A stretch of 64,000 nucleotides of DNA from Stenotrophomonas acidaminiphila (GTDB taxonomy: Bacteria > Pseudomonadota > Gammaproteobacteria > Xanthomonadales > Xanthomonadaceae), in contig CP019797.1 in the NCBI GenBank assembly GCA_002951995.1, positions 666,501 to 730,500 on the forward strand, read 5' to 3'. Below the pieces are notes generated by a model that worked only from the letters and a program-made list of their open reading frames with translations, was not told the DNA's origin and ran no database searches. The translations under genes and the position numbers were made by a program. Below, piece after piece: positions 9,369 to 19,648 of the stretch. How positions within the stretch are numbered: the stretch's first letter is position 1; each line of letters begins with the position of its first letter.

Positions 9369-9778
9369 ACCGCCCGTTGTTCAAGCCGCTGCGCCACCTG
9401 CCGTTCTGGATCGGCCTGTGGGCGCTGGCGGTGCTGGGCGTGACCGTGGTGTGCCTGGTCCCGCCGCCGCCGTTGCCGCCGCTGCCGGAGAACGGCGACA
9501 AGGCCGAACACTTCATCGCCTATTTCCTGCTGTCGGCCAGCGCCGTGCAGTTGTTCCGCCGCGGCCGCGCGCTGCTGGCCGTCGGCCTGGCGCTGGTGGC
9601 GATGGGCGCATGCATCGAATTCGCGCAGGGCGCGTTGACCGACACCCGCAGCGCCGACCCGTTCGACGCGCTGGCCAATACCCTCGGTGTGGCCGCGGGC
9701 CTGGCGACGATGTTCACTCCGCTGCGCGATCTGCTGCTGCGGCTGCAGCCGCGTCGCGACGGCGCAGGGGAGCGGTAG
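9365..9778 (+). CDS. VanZ-like integral membrane protein
   Basis: A 137-residue protein with about four membrane segments (for example WIGLWALAVLGVTVVCLV and LLAVGLALVAMGACIEFAQG). The motif NGDKAEHFIAYFLL followed by IEFAQG and DPFDALANTLGVAAG is the VanZ-like pattern. Family members are linked to resistance to lipid-targeting or teicoplanin-type antibiotics in some bacteria, but most chromosomal copies have no known role. The GTG start overlaps the stop of the methyltransferase gene (GTGA), which implies translational coupling. Confidence 0.82.
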   Translation: MNRPLFKPLRHLPFWIGLWALAVLGVTVVCLVPPPPLPPLPENGDKAEHFIAYFLLSASAVQLFRRGRALLAVGLALVAMGACIEFAQGALTDTRSADPFDALANTLGVAAGLATMFTPLRDLLLRLQPRRDGAGER

Positions 9779-10103
9779 GCGCCTGCGTCTGCCCAGGCTG
9801 TTCCCGCGCAGCGGCGCCGTCCGCAGGCTCGCGCCAGCGATGGCCGACGCAAAGGCGACGTCGCGATCGGGCGTGCTTGCCGCGGAGGCGTGTGCGCCCG
9901 CGCCGTGCATTGAGAGGGTCCGGTGCGGGTGCTACCGTGCCATCCGGGCGATGGCCTGCACGCCGCGTCGGCACGCCGGGGCACCCGGTTGCAGGCGCTG
10001 ACCGAAAACGGCGATGCAGGGCACGGTGGCCATCCCGCGCCACCGCCGGTCTCTCCCGCCAGATCCCCATGCCGGCGGCCTTTCATCTTTGGACAACAGC
10101 GCA
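9779..10103. other. Intergenic stretch without recognisable gene
   Basis: About 325 GC-rich bases between the VanZ-like gene and the cupin gene. Reading frames here are short and have no ribosome binding site or recognisable product. I see no terminator with a T run and no strong promoter. Confidence 0.5.
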
Positions 10104-10475
10104 ATGCACATGCCGGACACCGCCATCAACCTGCAGGAAAAGCTGGCCCGGTTCTCGGAGCATTGGTCGCCCCGGGTCATCGCGGAAATGAACGACTACC
10201 AGTTCAAGCTCGCCAAGGTGCTGGGTGAGTTCGTCTGGCATTCGCATGCGGACACCGATGAGGTGTTCATCGTGCTGGCCGGCGAGATGGTGCTCGAGTT
10301 CAGGGACAGGACGGTCGCACTGGCCGCCGGCGAAATGTACGTGGTGCCCAGGGGCGTGGAGCACCGCCCGGTGGCGTCCAGCGAGTGCAGCATCATGCTG
10401 GTGGAGCCGCGCGGGGTGATCAACACCGGCGACGCCGGCGGCGCCTACACCGCAGCGAACGACGTCTGGGTGTAA
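10104..10475 (+). CDS. Cupin domain-containing protein
   Basis: A 123-residue single-domain cupin. Motif 1 is [19 protein letters not shown], with the two His and Glu that bind a metal ion, and motif 2 is [16 protein letters not shown]. The length and motif spacing match small stand-alone cupins of unknown substrate that occur in many proteobacteria. The longer frame from 10014 carries an unlikely Arg/Pro-rich leader, so the ATG at 10104 is preferred; the next ATG two codons later is also possible. It is convergent with the first hexosaminidase gene. Confidence 0.8.
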   Translation: MHMPDTAINLQEKLARFSEHWSPRVIAEMNDYQFKLAKVLGEFVWHSHADTDEVFIVLAGEMVLEFRDRTVALAAGEMYVVPRGVEHRPVASSECSIMLVEPRGVINTGDAGGAYTAANDVWV

Positions 10476-10541
10476 CCCGCGCGCAGCTGCCGGCGCAGCC
10501 GGGCGGCCCCTGCTGCGGCCCGCCCGCGCCCGTGCGCGCCG

Positions 10542-12839
10542 CTAGCGCAGCGTCACTCTGTCCACCACCCACATGTCCGGACGGAAGTCGCCGCTGAAGC
10601 GGATGCACAGCGCTTCGGTCCTGTCGGCGCGGCGCAGCAGCGGTGCGCGCAGGGTGACGAAGCCGTCGGCGTCGGGGTGTGCCGGGAGGGGAGCGGTGGC
10701 GATGAGGTCGCCGTCGCAGGAGCCGGCGCGGATGTCGAGTTCGCCGTGCGCGCTGCGCGCCGGCAGGTAGCGGCGGCGGGCGTTCTCTTCCTCGCTCTGG
10801 TCGATGATGTAGGGCAGGCGGCCGGCGCGTACTTCGATGCGCTGCGCGCCGGTCATGGGCGCCTGCTCCCAGCGCCAGCACGGCTGCATGAAGGCGACGT
10901 TGAACAGGGCGCGCCGGCCGTCGGCCTGCACGGTGTCGTCCTGCATGCGCAGCACCGGGCCTTCGGCGCTGCACGGCTGCAGCTGGGCGTTGCCGCGGCT
11001 GCGCAGGCTGGCGGCGGTCACCTCGAAGCGGTCCGCCGGCTGCAGCGCGGCGCCGCCGGCGAAGGCCGCGCCGCGCAGCTGCACCGGCAGCGCGGCCTCG
11101 ATGGGGCCGGTGTACAGCGGCGAGCGCAGCGTGGGCTCGCTGCCGTCGAGCGTGTAGCGCACCGGATAGCCGAGCGGATTGGACAGTTGCAGCGTCGCCC
11201 TGTCGTGGCCGGCGGGCGCATCGGCCAGCAGCACGCGGAACGGAGTGCGTGCGTAACCGACGCCCAACGCGGCGTAGCGCCGGGTCCAGGCCGGCAGCCG
11301 CTGCAGGAAGCTGGCGTAGTCCTTGCCGGCCTTGGGCGTCCAGCCGGTCTCGGCCACCGCCAGCAGGCGCGGGAAGGTGTTGTGCTCGACGGCGGCAAAA
11401 CGCACGTCGTCGGTGGTCCACATGTTCGCCTGCAGGCCAAGGATGTGCTGGCGCCGGTCCGCGTCCAGCGCCTCGGGCACCGGCTCGAAGCGGTAGAACC
11501 GCTCCATCGGGATCAGCTTCGGCCGCGGGCGCCCGCCGGGCTCGTCCGGCGAGTCGGTCTGCAGGTAGTCCAGGTACAGGTCGGCGTTGGGCGACATCAC
11601 CACGTCGTGGCCCTGGCGCGCCGCGGCCAGGCCGCCTTCGATGCCGCGCCAGGACATCACCGTGGCGTCGGGCGCCAGGCCGCCGTCGAGGATCTCGTCC
11701 CAGCCGATCAGGCGCTTGCCGTGCGCGTGCACGAGCGCTTCCAGGCGGTGGATGAACCAGCTCTGCAGCGCATCCTCGTCGGCCAGCCCGAGCGTGCGCA
11801 TGCGCGCCTGCACGCGCGGCGATGCCCGCCATTGCGTCTTGATGGCCTCGTCGCCGCCGACATGGATGTAGCGGCCGGGGAACAGCTGCGCGACTTCGGC
11901 GAACACGCCGTCGAGGAAGTCGAATGTGGCGTCGTCCACGTTGAACAGGTTGGCGTGGATGCCGCGGTGCGCCGAGACCGGGATCTGCCGGCCCTCGGTG
12001 CCCAGCGCCGGGTAGGCGGCGATGGCGGCGGTGGCATGGCCGGGCATGTCGATCTCCGGCACCACGCTGATGTGCAGCGCGGCGGCGTGGGCGACGATGT
12101 CGCGGATCTCGTCCTGCGAGTACCAGCCGCAGTATGGCGCGGGTTTGCCGCTGGCCGGATCGATGCCGGCGTCGCCGGCGGGGATGCGGCATCCGCCGAC
12201 CTGGGTCAATCGCGGATGGCGCTTGATCTCGATGCGCCAGCCCTGGTCGTCGGTCAGGTGCCAATGGAACACGTTGAGCTTGTGCAGCGCCATCGTATCG
12301 AGCAGCTGCCTGACCTGGGCCGGGGTCTGGAAATGCCGGGCCGAATCCAGCATGTAACCGCGCCACGGGAAGCGCGGCGCATCCTCGATGCGCATCGCCG
12401 GCAGCAGCACCCGCGCCGCGTCGCTCTGGGTGAGCAGCTGCCACAGGGTCATCGCGCCATGGAACAGGCCCGCCTCGCTGCTGGCGCGGATCGTGATGCC
12501 GTCGTCGCCGACGCTGAGCGCATAGCCTTCCGCCGGGATGCCGCTGGCCGGGTCGACAGCCAGGCGGATGCCGCGTGCACCTTGGCCGCGCGCGGCGATG
12601 GGCAGCGGCGTGCGCCCGGCCTTTGCGAGGAACCCGTTGAGCTGGCCCGCAACCCGCATCGCGGCGTCGCCCTCGGCCTGCACGACGGTGCTGGCATCCA
12701 CGGCGAAGGCCGCGGCACCGGCATCGACCCGCATCGAGGCCGGTTGTGGAATGAGCGAGGGGACGATGGCGTCGCCGCCGGCGCGGGCCGGCTGGCACAG
12801 CGCCAGCAGGCAGAGGGACAGCCACGCGGATCGACGCAT
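10542..12839 (-). CDS. Beta-N-acetylhexosaminidase, GH20 (copy 1)
   Basis: An exported glycoside hydrolase of 765 residues that removes terminal beta-GlcNAc or GalNAc. There is a signal peptide (MRRSAW, then SLCLLALCQPARAGG), a GH20 N-terminal domain 2, then the catalytic barrel with WRGYMLDSARHFQ, FHWHLTDDQGWRIEIK and the substrate-assisted pair Asp330-Glu331 in HVGGDEA. MSWRG and LGLQANMWT follow. About 250 residues continue past the barrel and are shared by all three GH20 copies of the locus. It is divergent from the NamZ-like gene, and no TonB receptor or operator copy lies next to it. The start at 12839 gives the best signal peptide; TTG-type starts further upstream are less likely. Confidence 0.9.
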   Translation of the reverse strand: MRRSAWLSLCLLALCQPARAGGDAIVPSLIPQPASMRVDAGAAAFAVDASTVVQAEGDAAMRVAGQLNGFLAKAGRTPLPIAARGQGARGIRLAVDPASGIPAEGYALSVGDDGITIRASSEAGLFHGAMTLWQLLTQSDAARVLLPAMRIEDAPRFPWRGYMLDSARHFQTPAQVRQLLDTMALHKLNVFHWHLTDDQGWRIEIKRHPRLTQVGGCRIPAGDAGIDPASGKPAPYCGWYSQDEIRDIVAHAAALHISVVPEIDMPGHATAAIAAYPALGTEGRQIPVSAHRGIHANLFNVDDATFDFLDGVFAEVAQLFPGRYIHVGGDEAIKTQWRASPRVQARMRTLGLADEDALQSWFIHRLEALVHAHGKRLIGWDEILDGGLAPDATVMSWRGIEGGLAAARQGHDVVMSPNADLYLDYLQTDSPDEPGGRPRPKLIPMERFYRFEPVPEALDADRRQHILGLQANMWTTDDVRFAAVEHNTFPRLLAVAETGWTPKAGKDYASFLQRLPAWTRRYAALGVGYARTPFRVLLADAPAGHDRATLQLSNPLGYPVRYTLDGSEPTLRSPLYTGPIEAALPVQLRGAAFAGGAALQPADRFEVTAASLRSRGNAQLQPCSAEGPVLRMQDDTVQADGRRALFNVAFMQPCWRWEQAPMTGAQRIEVRAGRLPYIIDQSEEENARRRYLPARSAHGELDIRAGSCDGDLIATAPLPAHPDADGFVTLRAPLLRRADRTEALCIRFSGDFRPDMWVVDRVTLR

Positions 12840-12938
12840 CAGGGGTTCCGGTTGGACCAAGGCCAGGCCGGATTATCCGACGATCGGCTATCGTTGCGCA
12901 TCGCCGATACCGTTGCGGACGCACGCATGCATGGATAC

Positions 12939-14171
12939 ATGAGAAACCTTTTCCTGTGCGCCCTGTTGCTGGCGGCGACGCCCGTGCAGGCGGCCACGGC
13001 GCCCGGCAACGGGCCCGAACCCGGCATCGAGGTATTGCTGCGCGAACGCGCCGGCGGGTTGCACGGCAAGCGCATCGGCCTGGTCACCAACATGACCGGC
13101 GTCGACCGCGCGCTGCGCAGCGACATCGACCTGCTGGCCGCGCGCGACGACGTCGAGCTGGTGGCGCTGTTCGGCCCCGAACATGGCGTGCGCGGCGACG
13201 TGCAGGCCGGTGGGCACGTGGATTCGTCGCGCGACGCGGCCACCGGATTGCCGGTGCACAGCCTCTATGGCGAGCACCGCGAACCGACGCCGGAGATGCT
13301 GCGCGGCATCGACCTGCTGTTGTTCGATATCCAGGATGTCGGCGCGCGTTTCTACACCTACCCGTACACCCTGGCCAACGTGCTGCGCGCGGCGCGGCGC
13401 GATGGCATCCCGGTGTGGGTGCTGGACCGGCCCAATCCGGTGGGCGGGCTGCAGGTGGAAGGCCCGGTGCTGGAGCCGGCGCAGGCCTCGTTCGTCGGCA
13501 TGTTCCCGATCCCGGTGCGTCACGGCATGACCATCGGCGAGCTGGCGCGGCTGTTCAACACCGCGTTCGGCATCGGCGCCGATCTGACCGTGGTGCCGAT
13601 GCGCGGCTGGCGGCGCGGCGATGCCGAGCCGGGCGGGGCGATGCCGTGGGTGCCGCCGTCGCCGAACATGCCCACGCGCGACACCGCGCTGGTCTACCTG
13701 GGCACGGCGCTGCTGGAGGGCACCAACGTGTCCGAGGGCCGCGGCACCACGCGCCCGTTCGAGACCCTCGGCGCGCCGTTCGTCGATGCGCGGCAACTGG
13801 CCGATGCGCTCAACGCGCTCGACCTGCCGGGCGTGCGTTTCCGCCCGACCGCGTTCACCCCGAGCTTCTCCAAGCACGCCGGCAAGGCCTGCGGCGGGGT
13901 GCAGATCCACGTCACCGACCGCGACGCCTTCCTGCCGTTCCGCACCGGGCTGGCGGTGGTCAAGACCCTGCACGACCTGTATCCGGACGCGTTCCGCTTC
14001 CAGTCCGATGCGCCGGGCGCGACGCCCGGCTTCTTCGACAAGCTGGCCGGCAATGCCTGGCTGCGCGAGGCGATCGGGCGCGGCGACACGCTCGATGCGA
14101 TGCAGGCGCGCTGGCAGCCGGCGCTGCAGCGTTTCGAGGCGCTGCGCACGCGCTATCTGCTGTACCCGTGA
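12939..14171 (+). CDS. NamZ-like exo-beta-N-acetylmuramidase (DUF1343, GH171)
   Basis: A 410-residue exported protein: signal peptide MRNLFLCALLLAATPVQAAT, then the DUF1343 fold with LVTNMTGVD, the hallmark FGPEHGVRG, DIQDVGARFYTYPYTL, LDRPNPVGG and SEGRGTTRPFE. Members of this family (Bacillus NamZ) cut MurNAc from the non-reducing end of peptidoglycan fragments. Its place between GH20 genes suggests stepwise release of GlcNAc and MurNAc from muropeptides or cell-wall debris; that is inference. An ATG at 12927 is also in frame and would add four residues. It is divergent from GH20 copy 1 and convergent with copy 2. Confidence 0.88.
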   Translation: MRNLFLCALLLAATPVQAATAPGNGPEPGIEVLLRERAGGLHGKRIGLVTNMTGVDRALRSDIDLLAARDDVELVALFGPEHGVRGDVQAGGHVDSSRDAATGLPVHSLYGEHREPTPEMLRGIDLLLFDIQDVGARFYTYPYTLANVLRAARRDGIPVWVLDRPNPVGGLQVEGPVLEPAQASFVGMFPIPVRHGMTIGELARLFNTAFGIGADLTVVPMRGWRRGDAEPGGAMPWVPPSPNMPTRDTALVYLGTALLEGTNVSEGRGTTRPFETLGAPFVDARQLADALNALDLPGVRFRPTAFTPSFSKHAGKACGGVQIHVTDRDAFLPFRTGLAVVKTLHDLYPDAFRFQSDAPGATPGFFDKLAGNAWLREAIGRGDTLDAMQARWQPALQRFEALRTRYLLYP

Positions 14172-14185
14172 GCCGACCCGCGCGC

Positions 14186-14210
14186 GGCCGCCGGCTGTCC
14201 ACCGGCGGCC
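14186..14210. other. Strong hairpin between convergent genes
   Basis: A perfect 9-bp stem (GGCCGCCGG with CCGGCGGCC) and 7-base loop lies in the 47-bp gap between namZ and GH20 copy 2. It has no T run on either side, so it may be a transcription-slowing or RNA-stabilising element and not a classical terminator. Confidence 0.5.
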
Positions 14211-14218
14211 ATGCGGGC

Positions 14219-16566
14219 TCAGTCGCGCGTGCGCAGGGTCGCCTGCTGCAACACCCACATCTGCGGCCGGGTGTCGCCGCTGAAGGTCATGCACAGGTCG
14301 GCGCGACCGCTGGCCGGGACGCGCAGCGGCGCCTCCAGGGTGATGAAGCCATCGGCGTCCGCGGCCTGCGGCAACGGCTGGGACGCCAGCACCGGGCCCT
14401 CGCAGCCATCGCGCACCTCGAACTCGCCATGTGCCGCCACCGCCTTGCGGAAGCCGCGCTTGGCTTCTTCCTCGCGCAGCAGGCCGAAGTTGTAGGGGAT
14501 GCGGCCGGCGCGCACCTGGATGGACGCCACGTCCTGCAGTTGCGCGTCCTCCCACAACCAGCACGGATTGAAGATGGTCACGTCGAAGCTCGCGCGCGGG
14601 CCTTCGGCGGGGGTGTCATCCTCCAGCCGCAGCAGCAGGCGGCCGCCCTGCGGGCACTGCGCCAGGGTCTTGTCGGTGCGGGTCAGCAGCGCGGCGGCGT
14701 CCAGCGTCCATTGGCTCGCGCGGTCGGCCAGCGGCTTGCCGTCGAAGAACGCCGCGGCCTGCAGCTCGGTGGGCACCGGAACGTCCAGCGGCGCGGTGTA
14801 GGCAGGCGACCGCGAGGTCGGCACGCTGCCATCGGTGGTGTAGCGGATGTCGCCATAACCCAGCGGATTGGACAGCTCGACCCGCGCCCGGTTGCCGGCG
14901 CGGTCGTCCTGGCGCTGCATCGCCACCGACAGTGCGGTCTGCCCGTAGGCGATGCCAAGCGCGCGGTAGCGGTGCAGCTGTACCGGCAGGCGTGCGAGGA
15001 AGCCGTCGTAGTCCTTGCGCTCCAGCGGCGTCCACGCGATTTCCGCCAGCGCCGCCATGCGCGGGAACAGGTTGTGCTGCAGCCGCTCCCAGGTGCGGGT
15101 GTGTTCGGTCCACATGTTGGCCTGCACACCGATCACGTGCCGGCGCTGCGCCGCCGGCAACTGCGCCGGCACCGGGTCGAACGCGTAGATCTTCTGCATC
15201 GAGGTGAACTTCGGCCGGCCCGGCGGCTCGTCCGGCAGGTTGGTCTGCAGGAAGTCCAGGTACAGGGTGTTGCCGGGCGACATCACCACGTCGTGGCCAT
15301 GGGTGGCGGCCTCGATGCCGCCTTCGATGCCACGCCAGGACATCACCGTGGCCTGCGGCGGCAGCCCGCCCTCGATGATCTCGTCCCAGCCGATCAGCTT
15401 GCGGTCGCGCGCCTCCAGGAACGCTTCCAGCCGCTTGAGCATGTGCGACTGCAGCGCTTCCTCGTCCTTCAGCCCGAGCCGGCGCATGTGCGCCTGCACC
15501 GCGGGCGATGCCTGCCACTGGTACTTCACCGCCTCGTCGCCGCCGATATGCACGTACGGGCCCGGGAACAGGTCGATCACCTCGGCCAGGATGCCTTCCA
15601 GGAACTGCAGCGTTTCCTCGCGCGGATTGAACAGGTAGGGATTCACGCCCCAGTTGTGCGACGGTTCGGTGGGGCCATCGACCACGCCATGCTCGGGATA
15701 GGCCGCCACCGCCGCCTGGGCGTGGCCGGGTACGTCGATTTCCGGAACGATGGTGATGTGGCGGGCGGCGGCATAGGCCACCACGTCGCGGATCTGCGCC
15801 TGCGTGTAGTGGCCGCAGTAGCGGTTGGGGGAGCCGTCGGCCCTGCGCCCGGCCTCGCCCGGCGGCACGCGGCAGCCGCCGACTTCGGTGAGGCGCGGGT
15901 AGCGCTTGATCTCGATGCGCCAGCCCTGGTCGTCGGTGAGGTGCCAGTGGAAGGTGTTGAGCTTGTGCGTGGCCATCGCGTCGAGCACCGCCTTGATCTG
16001 CTCCACGCTCCAGAAATGCCGCGCCGAATCGAGCATCAGCCCACGCCAGGCGAAACGCGGGGTGTCCTCGATCCGCATCGCCGGCAGCGCCACCGCACTG
16101 GACTGCGGCCCGGCGAGCAGTTGCCACAGCGTCATCGCGCCATTGAACAGCCCGTGTTCGTCACCGGCCTGGACGCTGATGCCGTCGTCGCCGATGTGCA
16201 GCGTGTAGGCCTCCGGCGAGGTGCCGGCGGCTGCGGGCACGATGCGGAACTCGATGCCCGGGCCCTGATCCTGGCCGTCGGCCAGCCGCAGCGGCGTGGT
16301 CCTGGCCAGCAGTTCGGTGAATTGCGTGGCGACGCGACCGGCGGCATCGCCCGGTGCGCGGACCGCGGTGGTCGCATCGACGACGAAGCGGCCCTCGGCC
16401 GGCTGCACCACGGCCGGCAATGGAATCACCGGCGCGCCCTGCACGTCGGCGGCGGCCACGGCCAGTGCGGGCGCGGGGAGGCGCTGGGCGTGCAGCCGGT
16501 GGCAATGGCGGCCGCGGCGAGCAGGGCGGCCGCCATCAGTGTGGCGGCGGTTCGGTTTCGGATCAT
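14219..16566 (-). pseudogene. Beta-N-acetylhexosaminidase lipoprotein, GH20 (copy 2), apparent frameshift near the N-terminus
   Basis: Hydrolase of the first parallel module, about 782 residues when one base is restored. The ATG at 16566 opens a lipoprotein signal peptide (MIRNRTAATLMAAALLAA, then lipobox IATGC), but the frame stops after 46 codons. The catalytic frame (GAPVIPLPAVVQPAEG onward) is joined by adding one C in the run at 16475-16478 or at 16469-16471. It has FHWHLTDDQGWRIEIK, catalytic Asp344-Glu345 in HIGGDEA and the same C-terminal extension as the other copies. Without repair, a GTG at 16459 would give a protein with no export signal, which argues for sequence error. Outer-membrane or periplasmic anchoring separates it from the signal-peptide copies 1 and 3. 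Confidence 0.85.
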
Positions 16567-16656
16567 CGTGACTCCCTGGAACTGGATGGCGGCGTGGCGG
16601 CCCGCGCCGGTGTCCGGGCGGTGGGGCCTGCGACGCGGGCCGCCGGCCGCCACTGT

Positions 16657-16689
16657 AAAAAAAGCGGGCCTGGAAAAGCTCCAGGCCCG
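16657..16689 (-). terminator. Rho-independent terminator between TonB receptor A and GH20 copy 2
   Basis: On the minus strand, a 10-bp stem (CGGGCCTGGA with TCCAGGCCCG, loop of 5) is followed by seven T. It lies after the receptor stop and before the hexosaminidase start within one apparent transcription unit, so it probably lowers GH20 expression relative to the receptor. The second module has the same arrangement. Confidence 0.85.
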
Positions 16690-16732
16690 TTGGAGGAGAA
16701 AGAACGCAATCGGTATTCCTGCAGCTCCGCCC

Positions 16733-19534
16733 TTAGAAGGCGAAGCGCAGCGAGGCCATGTAACGGCGGCCGCTCAGGTAGGCACCGCGGGTGAGCTGTT
16801 CCACGCCCGAGTAGGAGTGGTACTGCTCGTCCAGCAGGTTCATGCCTTCCAGGCCGACGGACAGGTTTTCGTTGATCCGGAAGGCGATGGACGCATCCAG
16901 CGAGGCATAGTCCATGGTCCACAGCTGGCGGCCGGCGCTGACGTTGGTGAAGTACTTGTCACGCCAGCCGTAGGTGACGCGCGCGGTCCAGGTGTCGTTC
17001 TCGAAGAACGGGCTGATGTTGAACTGGTTCTTCGAGTTGAACGGCAGCGGGCGGCCGCCGGTGGCTTCGCCGTCGGAGTAGGTGTAGTTGGCGACGATGC
17101 CGAAGCCAAGGCCGAAGTTCTGCTGCCAGGCCAGCGAATAACCCTTGATCTTCGCGTCGCCGGCATTGCGCGGACGGTCCACCAGGTAGGTGTCGTTCTT
17201 GTTCTGGTTCTGGTTCCAGTGCGTCTCCGGGGTGGACTCGGTGAGGATGTAGTCGGCCACGTCGCGGTAGAAGATCGAGCCGGCGACGATGGCGTTCTCC
17301 GAGAAGTACCACTCGGCCGAGAAATCCACGTTGGTGGACTGGTACGGCTTGAGGTTCGGGTTGCCGCCGCCGCCGGTCAGCGCGGTGTCGGACAGCCACA
17401 GGTAGGAGGAGATGTCCGTGTAGTTCGGGCGGGCGATGGTCTTGGCCACGGACGCACGCAGCACCAGCGACTCGGTGGCGTCGTACACCAGGTTCAGGTT
17501 CGGCAGCACGTTGTTGTACTTGTTCTTCTTCACCACCGGGTCGTACGACGCCGCCAGCTTCTCGGCCGACCATTCCGGCTTGGTACAGCCGGCCAGGCCG
17601 GTGTTGCATTCGTAGCTGCCCGACTCCAGGTCGGTGCGCACGTAGCGCACGCCGACGTTGCCGCGCAGCTTGTCGAAGCTGAAATCGGCCTGCACGTACG
17701 CCGCGCCGATGTCCTCGTTGATCGACCAGTTGTTGCGCGCGAACTCCTCGGCGCTGAACGGCGAGACGACCGGCATGGTCTGCCACGGTGCCAGCCACTT
17801 GCCGCTGCTGATGTACTCGGCCAGCTTCCAGCCATCGATGGTGAAGCGCTTGCCCAGGTCACCGTAGCCGCTGAACCCGTTGAGGTAGTTGCCGGGCAGC
17901 TCGCGCGGATCGAACTGCGAGGCCTTGGCGTCGCCATAGGTGGCTACCGCGGCCAGGCCGATGCCCTGCTGGACCTGGCTGGTCTCGTGCTTGCGCTGCT
18001 TGTAGCCGAAGCGGACCAGGTAGACCGGCGAGTCGAGCTTGATGCCGAAGTCGACCTGGCCGTAGGTTTCCTTGTCGACGGTCGGCTTCTCGACCAGGTT
18101 GCCGCCCCAGCCGGTATTCCAGCCGGGCTTGGACGGGTCACCGCCCCAGCCGCCGTCCATCTGGAACTGGTCCGGGTTCAGGAACGGATTGCTGCCGGTG
18201 AAGGTGACGCTGCCGGGATTGCCCGGGGCGTCGGCGATGGACCAGGTGTAGTCGGTGCGCGCCAGAAACTCGCCGAACACCTGCTTCGGGCCGCCGTCGG
18301 CCTTGGTGCGGCCGATATGGGTGGACGCGAACCAGCGCTCGTCGTTCCAGTCGAGCTTGACGTCGTAGGTCGACGACTCGACGTTGGCGCGGCGGTTCTG
18401 CAGGTCGAACACCACCAGCCCGTTCTTGTGGCTGGCACTGGTGATCAGCCCGTCCTTGACGGTGATGTCGCTCAGCGTCTTCAGGCTGTTCCAGGTGTTG
18501 CCCTGGTGGGTGAACATCGACTGCGCCATGTGGTCGAAGTTGGCGTCGATCTTCAGCGCGTTCAACTCGATGTTCATCTGTTCCACCGGCTTGAACTGCA
18601 GCGCCAGCGAGTAGGTCTTGCGCTCGCGCTGCTGCTCGAAGAAGTGCGCGCTGGTGGAGTTGGGGCCGACCGCGTTCGGGTTGGCGTACAGGGTTTCGGC
18701 GCAGGTGCCGGTACAGGTGGCCGGCAGCGTCGGCTGCACGCCGTTGACCGGCGGCTTGGACCAGTCCGGCGGCAGGTTGGTCACCGAGCCCGGGGCACCG
18801 CCGACGCCGGCGATGTAGTCCTTGGCCCGCACGATGCCGTAGGACTCGATGCCGTCGCGGCGGATGCTCTCGTTGGAGGCCTGGGCCGAGACGATCACGC
18901 CGAAGCTGCCGGCGTCGTTCTTCCACGCGAACGCGGCCGAGGCGTTGGGATCGGTCTTCTCGACGCGGTCGTTGCGGCCATAGCTGACGCGGCCGGACAG
19001 GCTGACCTTCTCCGGCATGTCCAGCGGCTTGCGGGTGGAGACGATCACGGTGCCGCCGATCGAGCCTTCATCGATGCGCGCTTCCGGCGACTTGAACACT
19101 TCCACCTTGCCGACCAGCTCGGGCGCCAGCAGCGAGTAGTTGAAGGTGCGGGTCGGGAAGTCGGACATGTTCCAGTCGCCGGAGGCGATGGACTGGCCGT
19201 TGAGCAGGGTGCGGTTCAACGCCGGATCGGTGCCGAGGATCGAGACCTTCTCGCCCTGGCCGTAGGCGCGGTCGATGGTCACGCCGGGGATGATGGTCAT
19301 CGCCTCGGCCACGTTGGTGGCCGGGAACTTGCCCACGTCCTCGGCGGTGATGACGTCGACGATGGCGTCGGCATTGCGCTTGGTCTCCAGCGACTGCTGC
19401 AGGCTGGCGCGGATGCCGGTGACGACGACGCGGTCGAGGTCGGTGGCCTCCTTCTTGCCGGCCTCCTGCGCGTGCGCGGAAAAGCTCAGGCAGGTGACGA
19501 TGGCGGCGGACAGTACGGACTTGCGGTACCTCAT
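16733..19534 (-). CDS. TonB-dependent receptor A (GlcNAc/chito-oligosaccharide uptake)
   Basis: A 933-residue outer-membrane receptor. Signal peptide MRYRKSVLSAAIVTCLSFSAHAQ, plug domain with VVVTGIRASLQQSLETKRNA and ITAEDVGKFPATNVAEAM, then the beta-barrel ending in RRYMASLRFAF with the C-terminal Phe needed for barrel assembly. The plug sequence is the Caulobacter/Xanthomonas carbohydrate-receptor type without an FecA-like signalling extension. The start at 19534 is supported by AGGAG 8 bases upstream; earlier in-frame ATGs have none. It follows nagK A by 114 bp and precedes GH20 copy 2. The substrate (GlcNAc oligomers or GlcNAc glycans) is inferred from the neighbours. Confidence 0.92.
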   Translation of the reverse strand: MRYRKSVLSAAIVTCLSFSAHAQEAGKKEATDLDRVVVTGIRASLQQSLETKRNADAIVDVITAEDVGKFPATNVAEAMTIIPGVTIDRAYGQGEKVSILGTDPALNRTLLNGQSIASGDWNMSDFPTRTFNYSLLAPELVGKVEVFKSPEARIDEGSIGGTVIVSTRKPLDMPEKVSLSGRVSYGRNDRVEKTDPNASAAFAWKNDAGSFGVIVSAQASNESIRRDGIESYGIVRAKDYIAGVGGAPGSVTNLPPDWSKPPVNGVQPTLPATCTGTCAETLYANPNAVGPNSTSAHFFEQQRERKTYSLALQFKPVEQMNIELNALKIDANFDHMAQSMFTHQGNTWNSLKTLSDITVKDGLITSASHKNGLVVFDLQNRRANVESSTYDVKLDWNDERWFASTHIGRTKADGGPKQVFGEFLARTDYTWSIADAPGNPGSVTFTGSNPFLNPDQFQMDGGWGGDPSKPGWNTGWGGNLVEKPTVDKETYGQVDFGIKLDSPVYLVRFGYKQRKHETSQVQQGIGLAAVATYGDAKASQFDPRELPGNYLNGFSGYGDLGKRFTIDGWKLAEYISSGKWLAPWQTMPVVSPFSAEEFARNNWSINEDIGAAYVQADFSFDKLRGNVGVRYVRTDLESGSYECNTGLAGCTKPEWSAEKLAASYDPVVKKNKYNNVLPNLNLVYDATESLVLRASVAKTIARPNYTDISSYLWLSDTALTGGGGNPNLKPYQSTNVDFSAEWYFSENAIVAGSIFYRDVADYILTESTPETHWNQNQNKNDTYLVDRPRNAGDAKIKGYSLAWQQNFGLGFGIVANYTYSDGEATGGRPLPFNSKNQFNISPFFENDTWTARVTYGWRDKYFTNVSAGRQLWTMDYASLDASIAFRINENLSVGLEGMNLLDEQYHSYSGVEQLTRGAYLSGRRYMASLRFAF

Positions 19535-19648
19535 GATGTCTCTCCTCATCATTGGCGTGATTGTGGGTTGAACCGCGGTTGCTGGGGGTGCCGGTGCGCG
19601 GGCGCGTGCCCGTGCGGCGGTGTCGTGGCTGCGTGGGTGGGAGCGTGC

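Noticed and set aside
9779..10103. Short plus-strand frames between the VanZ-like and cupin genes
   Set aside because: Arg/Pro/Cys-rich composition, overlapping frames in all phases, no ribosome binding site.
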